Shown: positions 16,144 to 24,797, counted from the first letter of the stretch. The stretch is 34,471 bases of DNA from an uncultured Prevotella sp. (GCA_934256705.1 CAKQPF010000039.1:1-34471); one strand, 5' to 3'. The notes: generated from the sequence alone by a model not told the origin. Program-made: numbers and translations.

Positions 16144-16707
16144 ATGATTTTACCTATTTATACTTACGGTCAGCCAGTGCTCCGCAAGGAGGCTCAGGAT
16201 ATTACTGCTGACTATCCGGAACTGAAACAGTTTGTTGAAAATATGTGGGAGACTCTCGCTGACAGTGAGGGAATCGGTCTTGCTGCCCCTCAGGTGGGTC
16301 GTGATATTCGCGTAGTGGTCATTGACCTCGACGTGCTGGCTGAGGATTTCCCGGAATACAAGGACTTCCGCAAGGTGTTCTATAATGCTCATATTGTGGA
16401 ATATGATGACTCCGAGACTGATTCTTCTGAGGAAGGATGCCTCTCTCTCCCTGCCATCCATGAGAAGGTGGTTCGCCCTAAGCGCATTCATGTCAAGTAT
16501 ATGGACGAGAATTTCCAGGAGCATGACGAGTGGGTGGAAGGTTATCTCGCACGCGTTATGCAGCATGAGTTCGACCATCTCGAAGGAACCATGTTCATCG
16601 ACCGCATTTCTCCGCTCCGCAAGCAGTTGATAAAGTCAAAGCTCCGCTCTCTTCTCCAGGGAAGATTCCGCTGTGGTTACAGGGTGAAGATGCCTCGCTT
16701 GAAATAA
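16144..16707 (+). CDS. def: Peptide deformylase
   Basis: This enzyme removes the formyl group from the N-terminal Met of new proteins. All three metal and active-site motifs are present: GIGLAAPQVG, EGCLSLP (metal Cys) and HEFDHLEG (two metal His and the catalytic Glu). The length of 187 residues is normal. It lies in a cotranscribed run after ruvX. The gap to the next gene carries a structured repeat element at 16711-16800. Confidence 0.97.
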   Translation: MILPIYTYGQPVLRKEAQDITADYPELKQFVENMWETLADSEGIGLAAPQVGRDIRVVVIDLDVLAEDFPEYKDFRKVFYNAHIVEYDDSETDSSEEGCLSLPAIHEKVVRPKRIHVKYMDENFQEHDEWVEGYLARVMQHEFDHLEGTMFIDRISPLRKQLIKSKLRSLLQGRFRCGYRVKMPRLK

Positions 16708-16710
16708 GCG

Positions 16711-16800
16711 GGTCGCTGTGTTGTCCCCCCTTACGGGGCGGTATGAGCGATAGCCGCCACTGTGTTGCCCGCGTTACCGGGCAATCCCGAAATATTGATG
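16711..16800 (+). promoter_or_regulatory. Structured intergenic element, copy 1
   Basis: This GC-rich sequence starts just after def and lies upstream of the TPR gene. It shares with 18923-19003 the blocks CCGCCACTGTGT, GCGTTACCG and TCCCGAAATA. Its second hairpin (16765-16784) has stem TTGCCCG/CGGGCAA and loop CGTTAC. The matching hairpin in copy 2 keeps the loop but has changed both sides of the stem together. A first small hairpin (CCCC-TTAC-GGGG) lies at 16727-16738. The function is unknown. Confidence 0.65.
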
Positions 16801-16843
16801 TTCCCCCACGTTATTCGTCATAACAAGCAAACCGTACCGCCTG

Positions 16844-18808
16844 ATGAGAACCTTCTGGCTGTTACTTCTGGCTTTTCTGCCATTTACAGCGTCGGCACAG
16901 TATAATGTCGATCGTCTCATCATGTCCGGACGTGTGGCTGTCTATTATGAAGATTACGTCCTCGGAATACAGTATTTCAATCAGGCACTGTCGTTGAAGC
17001 CGTATCTCTACGAGCCGTGGCAGTTGAGAGCGATTGCGAAATTCAATCTTGATGACTTCGCGGGAGCTGAGTTTGATGCCTCAAAGGCAATCGAACTCAA
17101 TCCATATATACCTCTTTTATATGATTTAAGGGGAATATCCCGCATCCGTCAGGAAAACTATAAGGGAGCTATAAGCGACTATGAGAATGCCATTCGCCTT
17201 GAACCGACAAACCAGAATTTCTGGTACAACCGTGCGGTTTGCCGTATGCAGATGAAGGATTATGAGCGCGCGCAGCTCGATCTCGACACTATCATCCAGC
17301 ATTGGCAGAAATTCGCTTCGCCATATCTGCTCAAGGCCGAGGTGTTTCTCCAGCAGAAAGATACGCTGAAGGCTGCGGAATGGCTGGATAAGTCGCTTGA
17401 AGTGGATCAGTATAATGCTGATGCGTGGAGCGTAAGGGCAAATATTGCCCTTGCAAAGAGCGAATGGAAGAATGCCGATGGATTCTTTGCGAAAGCTATC
17501 CACTTGAAACCCAAGAAGGTGGACAATTATGTAAACCGTGCCGTTGCCAGACTGAGACTCAATAATCTCCGTGGGGCGATGGAGGATTATAATCTTGCTC
17601 TCGACCTTGAACCTACCAATTTCCTCGCTCATTACAATCGTGGACTGTTGAGACAGCAGGTGGGTGACGACAACAGGGCTATCGAGGATTTCGACTATGT
17701 CCTCTCTCTCGAACCGGACAATATGATGGCTCTCTTCAACAGGGCGACGCTGCTCGACCGTACTGGCGACCTCCGTGCAGCCATAAGGGACTACTCCCGC
17801 GTGATAGAAGAGTTTCCGAATTTCTGGACCGGACTGCATTATCGTGCAGGATGTTACCGTCGTCTTGGTATGACGGCAAAGGCTGAGATGGATGAATTCC
17901 GCATTCTCAAGGCGCAGATGGACAAGCATCTCGGTAAACAGCCACGATGGAGTAGGGCTAAACTCAAGTCTCTCAGAAAGAAAAGCGAGATAGACCCTAA
18001 CAAATACGACCAGATTGTAGTGGAAGATGAATCATCCAATGACCATGAATATAAGAGCGAATATCGTGGCAAGGTGCAGAACCATCGTTCGGAAACCAAC
18101 TATCAGCCATATATCTGTCTCTCTCTGTTCGACTATAAGAATGGTCTTACCAACTATCATCCGTTTGATTCTTCGATAGATAAGGTCAACAAAATCTTGC
18201 CTGTCGTGCAGTTGAAACTCTCTACGCTCAACCCTCAGTTGACTGATGCGCAGATACAGCGGCAGTTCCATGTCGTAGATACCTTGACGGCATTGGTCTC
18301 TTCCACTACGGATGTGGACCGTGCAGTGGCTTGCGTCCTTGCGAGAAGCGTGGCGAGCTGCATCGGTCAGAACTATGAAGATGCCCTCAAGGATGCTGAT
18401 GCGTGCATAAGTGCTGACTCTACTTCTGTCCTTGCATGGTGGCAGCGTGCTGTCTGCAACGCCAGACAGGCTGACTATGAGACAGGTACATCGCCTCAGA
18501 CAGCCTCTTTACGTACGATTAGTGTTAATGCAGACTTTGCGAAGGCGGAGAGTCTCGACCCTGACAATGCGTTCATTCTCTATTGTCATGGCACGTTCCT
18601 TGCACATCGGAAGGATTATGCCAAAGCCATTGATGTGCTTTCCCGTGCTATCGCCCTTGATGCCAACCTCGCAGAAGCCTATTTCAACCGTGGTTTGGCA
18701 TACATATATTCAGACGACAAGGTGAAAGGAAATGCTGATTTGAGCAAGGCAGGTGAGCTTGGGCTCTATTCTGCCTATGGTATTATCAAGGCAAACAGCA
18801 AAAAGTAA
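16844..18808 (+). CDS. Secreted or periplasmic TPR-repeat protein
   Basis: The signal peptide (RTFWLLLLAFLPFTASAQ) is followed by at least eight tetratricopeptide repeats in residues 20-345; typical units are YLYEPWQLRAIAKFNLDDF and FLAHYNRGLLRQQVGDDNRA. A less regular charged region (about 350-450) separates these from two or three further repeats near the C-terminus (AFILYCHGTFLAHRKDYAKA). TPR arrays bind partner proteins; the partner here is not known. The length is 654 residues. A structured element lies upstream, and no obvious promoter is seen, so it may be transcribed with def. Confidence 0.9.
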   Translation: MRTFWLLLLAFLPFTASAQYNVDRLIMSGRVAVYYEDYVLGIQYFNQALSLKPYLYEPWQLRAIAKFNLDDFAGAEFDASKAIELNPYIPLLYDLRGISRIRQENYKGAISDYENAIRLEPTNQNFWYNRAVCRMQMKDYERAQLDLDTIIQHWQKFASPYLLKAEVFLQQKDTLKAAEWLDKSLEVDQYNADAWSVRANIALAKSEWKNADGFFAKAIHLKPKKVDNYVNRAVARLRLNNLRGAMEDYNLALDLEPTNFLAHYNRGLLRQQVGDDNRAIEDFDYVLSLEPDNMMALFNRATLLDRTGDLRAAIRDYSRVIEEFPNFWTGLHYRAGCYRRLGMTAKAEMDEFRILKAQMDKHLGKQPRWSRAKLKSLRKKSEIDPNKYDQIVVEDESSNDHEYKSEYRGKVQNHRSETNYQPYICLSLFDYKNGLTNYHPFDSSIDKVNKILPVVQLKLSTLNPQLTDAQIQRQFHVVDTLTALVSSTTDVDRAVACVLARSVASCIGQNYEDALKDADACISADSTSVLAWWQRAVCNARQADYETGTSPQTASLRTISVNADFAKAESLDPDNAFILYCHGTFLAHRKDYAKAIDVLSRAIALDANLAEAYFNRGLAYIYSDDKVKGNADLSKAGELGLYSAYGIIKANSKK

Positions 18809-18840
18809 GTTAAAAATTCGCCTTTCTCGGAAATATTTAC

Positions 18841-19025
18841 TACTTTTGCACATTGATATTATATCATAATATAAACCGCCATGTCGGCCGTATCGTAGGC
18901 TAATGGCATGATTGGTCGCCACAGAGTCCGCCGTGTTGCTGGCAACAAGAGCAAGCGTCCGCCACTGTGTCAGCCGCGTTACCGGCTGATTCCCGAAATA
19001 AGAACATTATAATAAAAACAACAAT
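18841..19025 (+). promoter_or_regulatory. thrS leader with -7 box
   Basis: A TACTTTTG -7 box is at 18841-18848 (its -33 box is unclear). It would give a leader of about 170 bases before thrS. The leader contains a GCCAT/ATGGC stem near 18888-18908 and then the structured element of 18923-19003. The long structured leader suggests control of thrS, but I cannot tell the signal; no T-box or known threonine riboswitch is recognised. Confidence 0.5.
18923..19003 (+). promoter_or_regulatory. Structured intergenic element, copy 2
   Basis: This is the counterpart of 16711-16800. A small hairpin (TGTTG-CTGG-CAACA, 18934-18947) is followed by CCGCCACTGTGT, then hairpin 18970-18989 with stem TCAGCCG/CGGCTGA and loop CGTTAC, then TTCCCGAAATA. 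Compared with copy 1, three base pairs of the stem differ and each change is compensated. Confidence 0.65.
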
Positions 19026-20996
19026 ATGATCAATATCACTTTCCCCGATGGCTCAGTTCGTGAGTACGAACAGGGCGTTACAGGTCACCAGATTGCCGAG
19101 AGTATCTCACCGGCTCTCGCACGCAGTATCGTAAGTTGCGGTGTAAACGGTGAAATCGTAGAGTTGAACCGTCCTATCAACGAGGATGCTACCATTGCTC
19201 TCTATAAGTTTGACGATGAAGAAGGCAAGCATACTTTCTGGCACACCAGTGCCCACCTCCTCGCTGAAGCGCTCAAGGAGCTTTATCCTGGCATTCAGTT
19301 CGGTTTCGGTCCTGCTGTAGAAGCTGGATTCTTCTATGATGTACTCCTTCCTGACGGAGAACAGATCAAGGAAGGTGACTTCGTGAACATCGAGAAAAAG
19401 ATGCTCGAACTCGCCAAGAAGGATGAACCTGTAGTGCGCAAGGAAATCTCCAAGGCTGACGCATTAGCTTCTTTCGGTGCCGACGGTCAGACCTATAAGT
19501 GCGAGCACATCGACCAGGATCTTGAAGATGGTACCATCACCACATATACACAGGGCAACTTTACCGACCTTTGTAAAGGTCCGCATCTCGTTTCCACTGG
19601 CGCAATCAAGGCTGTGAAACTGACAAGTATCGCCGGTGCTTTCTGGCGTGGCGATGCAAAGCGTGAGCAGATGCAGCGTCTCTATGGCATCAGTTTCCCT
19701 AAGAAGAAGATGCTCGATGAGTATCTTGTGATGCTCGAAGAGGCTAAGAAACGCGACCATCGTAAGATCGGTAAGGAGATGGAACTCTTCATGTTCTCTG
19801 AGAGAGTAGGCAAGGGACTTCCAATCTGGTTGCCAAAGGGTACTGATCTCCGTCTCCGCCTTCAGGATATGCTCCGTGCCATCCAGAAGCGTTTCGGCTA
19901 TCAGGAGGTGATAACTCCGCATATCGGTTCTAAAAACCTTTATGTTACTTCCGGACACTATGCTCACTACGGCAAAGACTCTTTCCAGCCTATCCATACC
20001 CCAGAAGAGGATGAGGAATATATGCTCAAGCCGATGAACTGCCCTCACCACTGTGAGGTCTTCGCTTGGAAGCCACGTTCTTACAAGGATCTGCCTTTCC
20101 GTTGCGCAGAGTTCGGCACTGTATATCGTTATGAGAAGTCCGGTGAGCTTCATGGCTTGACTCGTGTTCGCTCATTCACACAGGATGATGCTCATATCTT
20201 CTGCCGTCCAGACCAGGTGAAGAGTGAGTTCCTCCGCGTTCTCGATATTATCCAGGCTGTGTTCGCTATCTTCGGATTCAAGGATGACCAAGTAGAATTC
20301 CAGATTTCTCTCCGTGATCCTAAGGATAAGGAGAAATATATCGGAACTGACGAGATGTGGGCATCAGCTCAAAACGCCATCATTGAGGCTTGTAAAGAGC
20401 GTGGTCTCGATGCACGTCAGGAGGAAGGCGAAGCTGCATTCTATGGTCCTAAGCTCGACTGCATGGTAAAGGATGCCATCGGACGTCGTTGGCAGCTCGG
20501 CACTATCCAGGTGGATTACAACCTTCCTGTCCGTTTCGACCTCGAATATACTGCAGAGGACAATACAAAGCAGCGTCCTGTAATGGTTCACCGCGCACCA
20601 TTCGGCTCTCTGGAGCGTTTCGTTGCCGTTCTCATCGAGCACACTGCAGGTCATTTCCCACTCTGGCTTACCCCTGATCAGGTAGCTATCCTTCCTATTT
20701 CAGAGAAGTATAACGACTATGCTGAAGAGGTTCGCCGTTTCTTCGGTACAAAGGGCGTGCGTGCAGTTGTGGATAATCGTAACGAGAAGATTGGACGCAA
20801 GATTCGTGACAATGAGATGAAGCGTGTGCCTTATATGGTTATCGTAGGCGAAAAGGAAGCTGCTGAAGGCAATGTAGCTATGCGCCAGCAGGGCGGTGGC
20901 GAACAGGCTGTGATGTCTAAGGAGGAATTCGCTCAGCGCATACTTGATGAAGTGGCAGAGCAACTCTCGGCTACCAATATCGAGCCTAAGGACTAA
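19026..20996 (+). CDS. thrS: Threonyl-tRNA synthetase
   Basis: This class II synthetase charges tRNA-Thr. It has, in order, a TGS domain (residues 1-60), the editing (SAD) domain with HTSAHLLAEALKELYP and the C-x3-H metal pair near DLCKGPHL, the catalytic core (motif 2 FRCAEFGTVYRYEKSGELHGLTRVRSFTQDDAHIFC; MNCPHHC zinc site), motif 3 (GSLERFVAVLIEH) and a C-terminal anticodon-binding domain (LPISEKYNDYAEEV). The length of 656 residues is normal. It stands in front of infC-rpmI-rplT, the classic gene order. A terminator at about 21107-21147 and a new promoter at 21179 separate it from infC. Confidence 0.98.
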   Translation: MINITFPDGSVREYEQGVTGHQIAESISPALARSIVSCGVNGEIVELNRPINEDATIALYKFDDEEGKHTFWHTSAHLLAEALKELYPGIQFGFGPAVEAGFFYDVLLPDGEQIKEGDFVNIEKKMLELAKKDEPVVRKEISKADALASFGADGQTYKCEHIDQDLEDGTITTYTQGNFTDLCKGPHLVSTGAIKAVKLTSIAGAFWRGDAKREQMQRLYGISFPKKKMLDEYLVMLEEAKKRDHRKIGKEMELFMFSERVGKGLPIWLPKGTDLRLRLQDMLRAIQKRFGYQEVITPHIGSKNLYVTSGHYAHYGKDSFQPIHTPEEDEEYMLKPMNCPHHCEVFAWKPRSYKDLPFRCAEFGTVYRYEKSGELHGLTRVRSFTQDDAHIFCRPDQVKSEFLRVLDIIQAVFAIFGFKDDQVEFQISLRDPKDKEKYIGTDEMWASAQNAIIEACKERGLDARQEEGEAAFYGPKLDCMVKDAIGRRWQLGTIQVDYNLPVRFDLEYTAEDNTKQRPVMVHRAPFGSLERFVAVLIEHTAGHFPLWLTPDQVAILPISEKYNDYAEEVRRFFGTKGVRAVVDNRNEKIGRKIRDNEMKRVPYMVIVGEKEAAEGNVAMRQQGGGEQAVMSKEEFAQRILDEVAEQLSATNIEPKD

Positions 20997-21061
20997 TAAA
21001 AGGCAATAACCGTGAAATTCATTCCGTACGCCTTGCGTGCGTACATTATATAATATAGGTG

Positions 21062-21147
21062 TGTTCTGCGAATGACAATGTGCATTTGCAGAACATGCTT
21101 GATTTGTATCTGTCAGTGAATGAATTAGCTGGCAGATATACTTTTTC
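21062..21147 (+). terminator. Two hairpins after thrS, second terminator-like
   Basis: The first stem is 13 bp with one G-U pair (21062-21074 with 21083-21095). The second is 10 bp with one G-U pair (21107-21116 with 21129-21138) and is followed by ACTTTTT. Together they probably end the thrS transcript. Confidence 0.65.
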
Positions 21148-21178
21148 CGTTCGATGATGAAAAAAATAATAAAAATAT

Positions 21179-21209
21179 TTTGTCAATCGAAGGAAATGTA
21201 GTAACTTTG
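21179..21209 (+). promoter_or_regulatory. Promoter of infC-rpmI-rplT
   Basis: TTTG (21179-21182), 19 bases and TAACTTTG (21202-21209) match the consensus. The leader of about 68 bases contains GGGT/ACCC and GCGCAT/ATGCG pairings (21220-21253) that could be an L20- or IF-3-responsive structure, which is only a suggestion. Confidence 0.75.
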
Positions 21210-21283
21210 CATCCGCTTAGCGCATTGATGGGTGAAGTGTACCCGTGAGATGCGACTTTTGCTTCAGAATTTTCAATAGTTGA

Positions 21284-22012
21284 ATGAAACCAGACAAAAA
21301 ACAACAAAACAACAAACAGCAGTATCGCGTCAACGAACAGATTCGTGTGCGTGAGGTACGTATCGTAGATGAGAATGGCTCTACAGTGATGCCTACTCGT
21401 CAGGCTTTGGACATCGCTCGTCAGCAGGGCGTTGACCTCGTGGAAATATCCCCTAATGCTCAGCCACCTGTTTGCCGTATCATCGACTATTCCAAGTTCC
21501 TCTACCAGCAGAAGAAACGTGCTAAGGAGATGAAGCAGAAGCAGGTTAAGGTTGAAGTCAAGGAAATTCGTTTCGGACCTCAGACTGATGACCATGACTA
21601 CCAGTTCAAGTTGAAGCATGCCAAGGAATTCCTTGAGGAAGGCAATAAGGTTCGTGCTTATGTGTTCTTTCGTGGTCGCTCTATCCTTTTCAAGGAACAG
21701 GGTGAGGTTCTCCTTCTCCGTTTTGCCAATGACCTTGAGGAATACGGCAAGGTGGAGCAACTCCCGAAGCTCGAAGGCAAGAAGATGTTCCTCTTCCTTG
21801 CACCTAAGAAAGTCGGTGTAGCAAAGAAGAGCCAGCAGAAACTTGACCGTGAACGTCGTGAAGCTGAAAGCAAAGAGGCTGGAAAAGCAAAGAATGTAGC
21901 GTCTCAGGACGTTGATATCGATGTGGAAACTCCTGCAAATGGCGGTCTTTTCGCTAACATTAAGGGTGGTGATGAACTGCTCAAGAAGCTTAAGGACTCT
22001 AACGAGGATTAA
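21284..22012 (+). CDS. infC: Translation initiation factor IF-3
   Basis: IF-3 binds the 30S subunit and checks initiator tRNA and start codons. The N-domain (YRVNEQIRVREVRIVDENGS, then VDLVEISPNAQPPVCRIIDYSKF) and the C-domain (VKEIRFGPQTDDHDYQFKLKHAKEFLEEGNKVRAYVFFRGR) are complete. At 242 residues it is about 60 longer than the usual 180; the extra part is an Ala/Lys-rich tail followed by an acidic end (QDVDIDVETPANGG to DSNED). It is the first gene of the rpmI-rplT operon. The start is a plain ATG, unlike the AUU used for autoregulation in E. coli. Confidence 0.97.
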   Translation: MKPDKKQQNNKQQYRVNEQIRVREVRIVDENGSTVMPTRQALDIARQQGVDLVEISPNAQPPVCRIIDYSKFLYQQKKRAKEMKQKQVKVEVKEIRFGPQTDDHDYQFKLKHAKEFLEEGNKVRAYVFFRGRSILFKEQGEVLLLRFANDLEEYGKVEQLPKLEGKKMFLFLAPKKVGVAKKSQQKLDRERREAESKEAGKAKNVASQDVDIDVETPANGGLFANIKGGDELLKKLKDSNED

Positions 22013-22169
22013 ACTGACAGGCAATTGTCATAAGGTAAATGCCAGTAAATTGCAAGATGTGATTTCCGGTAATAGCCTCTAATCTCTTTCTAATTGAAAT
22101 ACAGTGTGCGTAACGCCCGGTATATGCGTTGCCACCATTAATTAATAACAATTAAATAATTAACAAAAA

Positions 22170-22367
22170 ATGCCAAAAGTTAAGACAAACTCCGCTGCAA
22201 AGAAGCGCTTTTCTTTCACCGGAACAGGTAAGATCAAGAGACGTCATGCGTTTCACAGTCACATTCTGACAAAGAAGACAAAGAAGCAGAAGAGAAATCT
22301 TCTCGGTTCTACTATCGTTGATTCTTCTAATACAAAGCAGGTGCGTGATCTGCTGTGTCTCCGTTAA
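22170..22367 (+). CDS. rpmI: Ribosomal protein bL35
   Basis: This is a basic 65-residue protein of the 50S subunit. The family sequence MPKVKTNSAAKKRFSFTGTGKIKRRHAFHSHILTKKTKKQKRNL is plain. It lies between infC and rplT as in most bacteria; the 157-base gap after infC has no clear promoter. Confidence 0.97.
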   Translation: MPKVKTNSAAKKRFSFTGTGKIKRRHAFHSHILTKKTKKQKRNLLGSTIVDSSNTKQVRDLLCLR

Positions 22368-22405
22368 TCCTATTGTCGAACTATTTGTAAAAAGTAAAGA
22401 AAACT

Positions 22406-22750
22406 ATGCCACGTTCAGTAAATCATGTTGCTTCTCGTGCTAAGAGAAAGAGAATTTTGAAGCTTACAAAGGGTTACTTCGGAGCCCGTAAGAATGTTTG
22501 GACAGTAGCCAAGAACACTTGGGAGAAGGGTCTTACATATGCATATCGCGACCGTAAGAACAAGAAGCGCACTTTCCGTGCTCTCTGGATCCAGCGTATC
22601 AACGCTGCTGCTCGTCTCGAAGGTCTCAGTTACTCTGTTCTCATGGGACTTCTGCACAAGGAAGGCATCGAAATCAACCGTAAGGTGCTCGCTGACCTCG
22701 CAGTAAACAACCCAGAGGCATTCAAGGCAATCGTTGACAAGGTTAAGTAA
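22406..22750 (+). CDS. rplT: Ribosomal protein bL20
   Basis: This 114-residue 50S assembly protein has the basic N-terminal extension and the conserved ALWIQRINAAARLEGLSYSVLMGLLHKEGI block. It is the last gene of the infC-rpmI-rplT operon and is followed by a strong terminator. Confidence 0.97.
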   Translation: MPRSVNHVASRAKRKRILKLTKGYFGARKNVWTVAKNTWEKGLTYAYRDRKNKKRTFRALWIQRINAAARLEGLSYSVLMGLLHKEGIEINRKVLADLAVNNPEAFKAIVDKVK

Positions 22751-22780
22751 GAAAAAACTAATTTTCCATACCATACCTTG

Positions 22781-22827
22781 ACCGCAATCATCTGTATCTT
22801 TCAGGTGATTGCGGTTTTCCGTTTTTA
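22781..22827 (+). terminator. Terminator of the rplT operon
   Basis: The stem 22781-22790 with 22806-22815 (ACCGCAATCA and complement) extends inward by four more pairs to a 7-base loop. It is followed by T-rich sequence (TTTCCGTTTTT). Confidence 0.9.
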
Positions 22828-22909
22828 TACCTTAGCTTTCGTTTTTAGTTTCCTCAGTTGCTTTTATTGTATTTTCTGTGTTAAAATTTGAAATATTTGT
22901 GTCAAAAGC

Positions 22910-22940
22910 TTGCAATTCTCCTAAAAATACATTACTTTTG
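22910..22940 (+). promoter_or_regulatory. Promoter of the ECF sigma gene
   Basis: TTG (22910-22912), 20 bases and TACTTTTG (22933-22940) match the consensus. A leader of about 115 bases with a weak CAATAAA/TTTATTG hairpin precedes the start codon. Confidence 0.75.
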
Positions 22941-23062
22941 CAAATGTTTTAATCACGGTGCACAATAAATTTTGATTTTTATTGTTGTTACTAACTATTT
23001 CAATAACAAATAACCCTATAGCCTATCGGACCACATTTACTTAAACAAAAAACGATTAAGAA

Positions 23063-23665
23063 ATGAAGAATCTCAATGAGATGACCGACGAACAGTTGGC
23101 TGTCTGCTATATGGAAGGCAACAATCGTGCTTTTGATCTTCTGCTTCAACGCACTCAAAACGGATTGTTCACTTATATTTTATTTGTTGTGCACGATAAT
23201 GATACAGCAAATGACATTTTCCAGGAAACATTTGTGAAGGCAATAACTTACCTCCACAAGGGAAAGTATGCGGTGACCGGAAAGTTCGGAGCGTGGCTTA
23301 TGCGCATCGCCCACAATGCTATTATGGACTGGTACCGTCGTCAGAGACAATTTAATCTTGTAGATGTAAACGATGAAAATGACCTTTCCAATCTTTCTGG
23401 CGCTGATGTTGTCGACATCTGTCATGAAACTGCTGTCGTGAATGAGCAGGTATTGAAGGATGTGAAGAAACTGATGATGTTCCTCCCAGCACCGCAAAGG
23501 GAAGTCGTTTTCATGCGTTATTATCAGGAAATGTCTTTCAAGGAGATTGCTGAGACCACTGGTGTCAGCATCAATACATCGCTTGGACGTATGCGTTATG
23601 CCCTAATCAATATGCGAAAACTGGCTCGTCAGAACGATATGACTTTGGTTTTAGAGCAAATCTAA
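23063..23665 (+). CDS. ECF-type RNA polymerase sigma factor
   Basis: Region 2 (FDLLLQRTQNGLFTYI to DIFQETFVKAITYL and GAWLMRIAHNAIMDWYRR) and region 4 (LPAPQREVVFMRYYQEMSFKEIAETTGVSINTSLGRMRYALINMRKL) are both present, with no region 3 and no C-terminal extension. The length of 200 residues is usual for the group. It has a housekeeping-type promoter of its own and no anti-sigma gene next to it, so its control is unclear. It starts with an A-rich ribosome-binding region (AAAAAACGATTAAGAA). Confidence 0.93.
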   Translation: MKNLNEMTDEQLAVCYMEGNNRAFDLLLQRTQNGLFTYILFVVHDNDTANDIFQETFVKAITYLHKGKYAVTGKFGAWLMRIAHNAIMDWYRRQRQFNLVDVNDENDLSNLSGADVVDICHETAVVNEQVLKDVKKLMMFLPAPQREVVFMRYYQEMSFKEIAETTGVSINTSLGRMRYALINMRKLARQNDMTLVLEQI

Positions 23666-23760
23666 GCGTTTCTTAAAGCAAATAGCGCCAGTTTTATTCA
23701 TTCTTATTTTGTAAATGACTGGATATTAGTTGTATATCAGAAATGCTATATATACGATAA

Positions 23761-23791
23761 TAGGGTGGAATTAGATTGTAATTCCACCCTA
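23761..23791. repeat. GGTGGAATT hairpin next to array 3
   Basis: A perfect 13-bp stem (23761-23773 with 23779-23791) has loop GATTG. The string GATTGTAATTCCACCC also occurs at 110-125, linking this hairpin to the nested repeats at 114-301. It may also serve as the end of the sigma factor transcript. Confidence 0.8.
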
Positions 23792-23950
23792 TTATCATTG
23801 TATTTTCTTCCTATAATTATCGTATTTTCATCCTATTATTATCGTTTTTTTTTCCTAATATTATCGTACTTTCTTCCTAATATTATTGTATTTTCTTCCT
23901 ATGTTTATCGTACTTTCTTCTTATTATTATCGTACACTCACTACATTATC
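23792..23950. repeat. 22-bp-period tandem array 3
   Basis: Units beginning TTATC or TTATT start at 23792, 23817, 23839, 23861, 23883, 23905, 23927 and 23946; the steps are 25, 22, 22, 22, 22, 22 and 19. The typical unit reads TTATCGTACTTTCTTCCT plus four more bases. The period equals that of arrays 1 and 2, but the sequence is different enough that common descent is uncertain. No spacers and no cas genes are present. Confidence 0.8.
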
Positions 23951-24143
23951 ATTGTAATTGCACTCTAATTCCATCATATCTAAACGAAAGAAACTCAGGA
24001 GTTTAAGGTAGATAGGGTGGAACAATGGACTTTTCTCGTATGTATTTACAGTTCTTTTGTATGAGTACAATAGTAAGGACTGTTAATGGACTCAAACGTA
24101 TGGGAAGAAAATGAGGATAGAAAAGTCACTAAGAACGCTTCGT
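23951..24143. other. Non-coding stretch after array 3
   Basis: I see nothing supported here except one more single GGGTGGAA word near 24014-24021. The rpe gene ends at 24144. Confidence 0.4.
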
Positions 24144-24797
24144 TTACTTAGAAAGCTCGCAAAGACTCTTGATAGTAGCGATAGGATCCTTAGCCTTGAA
24201 GACGTAACTACCGGAAACGAGGACGTCAGCACCTGCAGCAACGAGGCGAGGAGCAGTTTCAGCTTGAACGCCACCATCTATCTCTATGAGGGCTTTCGAT
24301 CCGCTCTCATCAATGAGTCTGCGAAGCTTTTTCACCTTGTTAATAGTATTCTCAATGAATTTCTGACCGCCAAAGCCAGGGTTTACACTCATCAGGAGCA
24401 CCATATCCACATCGCAGATAATATCCTCAAGCAATGAGACTGGTGTGGAAGGATTGAGAGTCACGCCAGCCATCATGCCGGCATCATGAATCTCCTGGAT
24501 GGTGCGATGCAGGTGGGTGGTAGCCTCAATGTGTACATTCATCATCATTGCGCCGAGTTTTGCGGTCTGTTTTATGTATCGTTCCGGCCTGTCTATCATG
24601 TAGTGCACGTCGAGTTTTTTTGTGCATACCTTAGCTACGGCTTCCATGACAGGGAATCCGAATGAGATATTAGGGACGAAAGTGCCGTCCATTACGTCGA
24701 GGTGCAGCCATTGTGCATCACTCTCATTGATCATCTTCACATCATCTTCGAGATGAAGGAAGTCTGCTGCTAACAGCGAAGGAGAAACTATTGTCAT
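24144..24797 (-). CDS. rpe: Ribulose-phosphate 3-epimerase
   Basis: This TIM-barrel enzyme interconverts ribulose 5-phosphate and xylulose 5-phosphate in the pentose phosphate pathway. Motifs are MTIVSPSLLAADF at the start, WLHLDVMDGTFVPNISFG (metal His and Asp), DVHYMIDRPERY, MSVNPGFGGQKFIENT and IEIDGGVQ. The length from this start is 217 residues, as usual. The frame is open to 24830, but the ATG at 24795-24797 gives the family's normal N-terminus. A 42-aa small ORF lies 50 bases upstream on the same strand. Confidence 0.96.
   Translation of the reverse strand: MTIVSPSLLAADFLHLEDDVKMINESDAQWLHLDVMDGTFVPNISFGFPVMEAVAKVCTKKLDVHYMIDRPERYIKQTAKLGAMMMNVHIEATTHLHRTIQEIHDAGMMAGVTLNPSTPVSLLEDIICDVDMVLLMSVNPGFGGQKFIENTINKVKKLRRLIDESGSKALIEIDGGVQAETAPRLVAAGADVLVSGSYVFKAKDPIATIKSLCELSK

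Noticed and set aside
18841..19025. A T-box riboswitch in the thrS leader
   Set aside because: No T-box antiterminator motif or specifier loop with a threonine codon could be identified, and T-boxes are not typical of Bacteroidetes.
22828..23062. A Bacteroidales-1 type RNA downstream of rplT
   Set aside because: The region holds the rplT terminator, the sigma gene promoter and a weak AT-rich hairpin; no structured conserved RNA could be recognised by eye.
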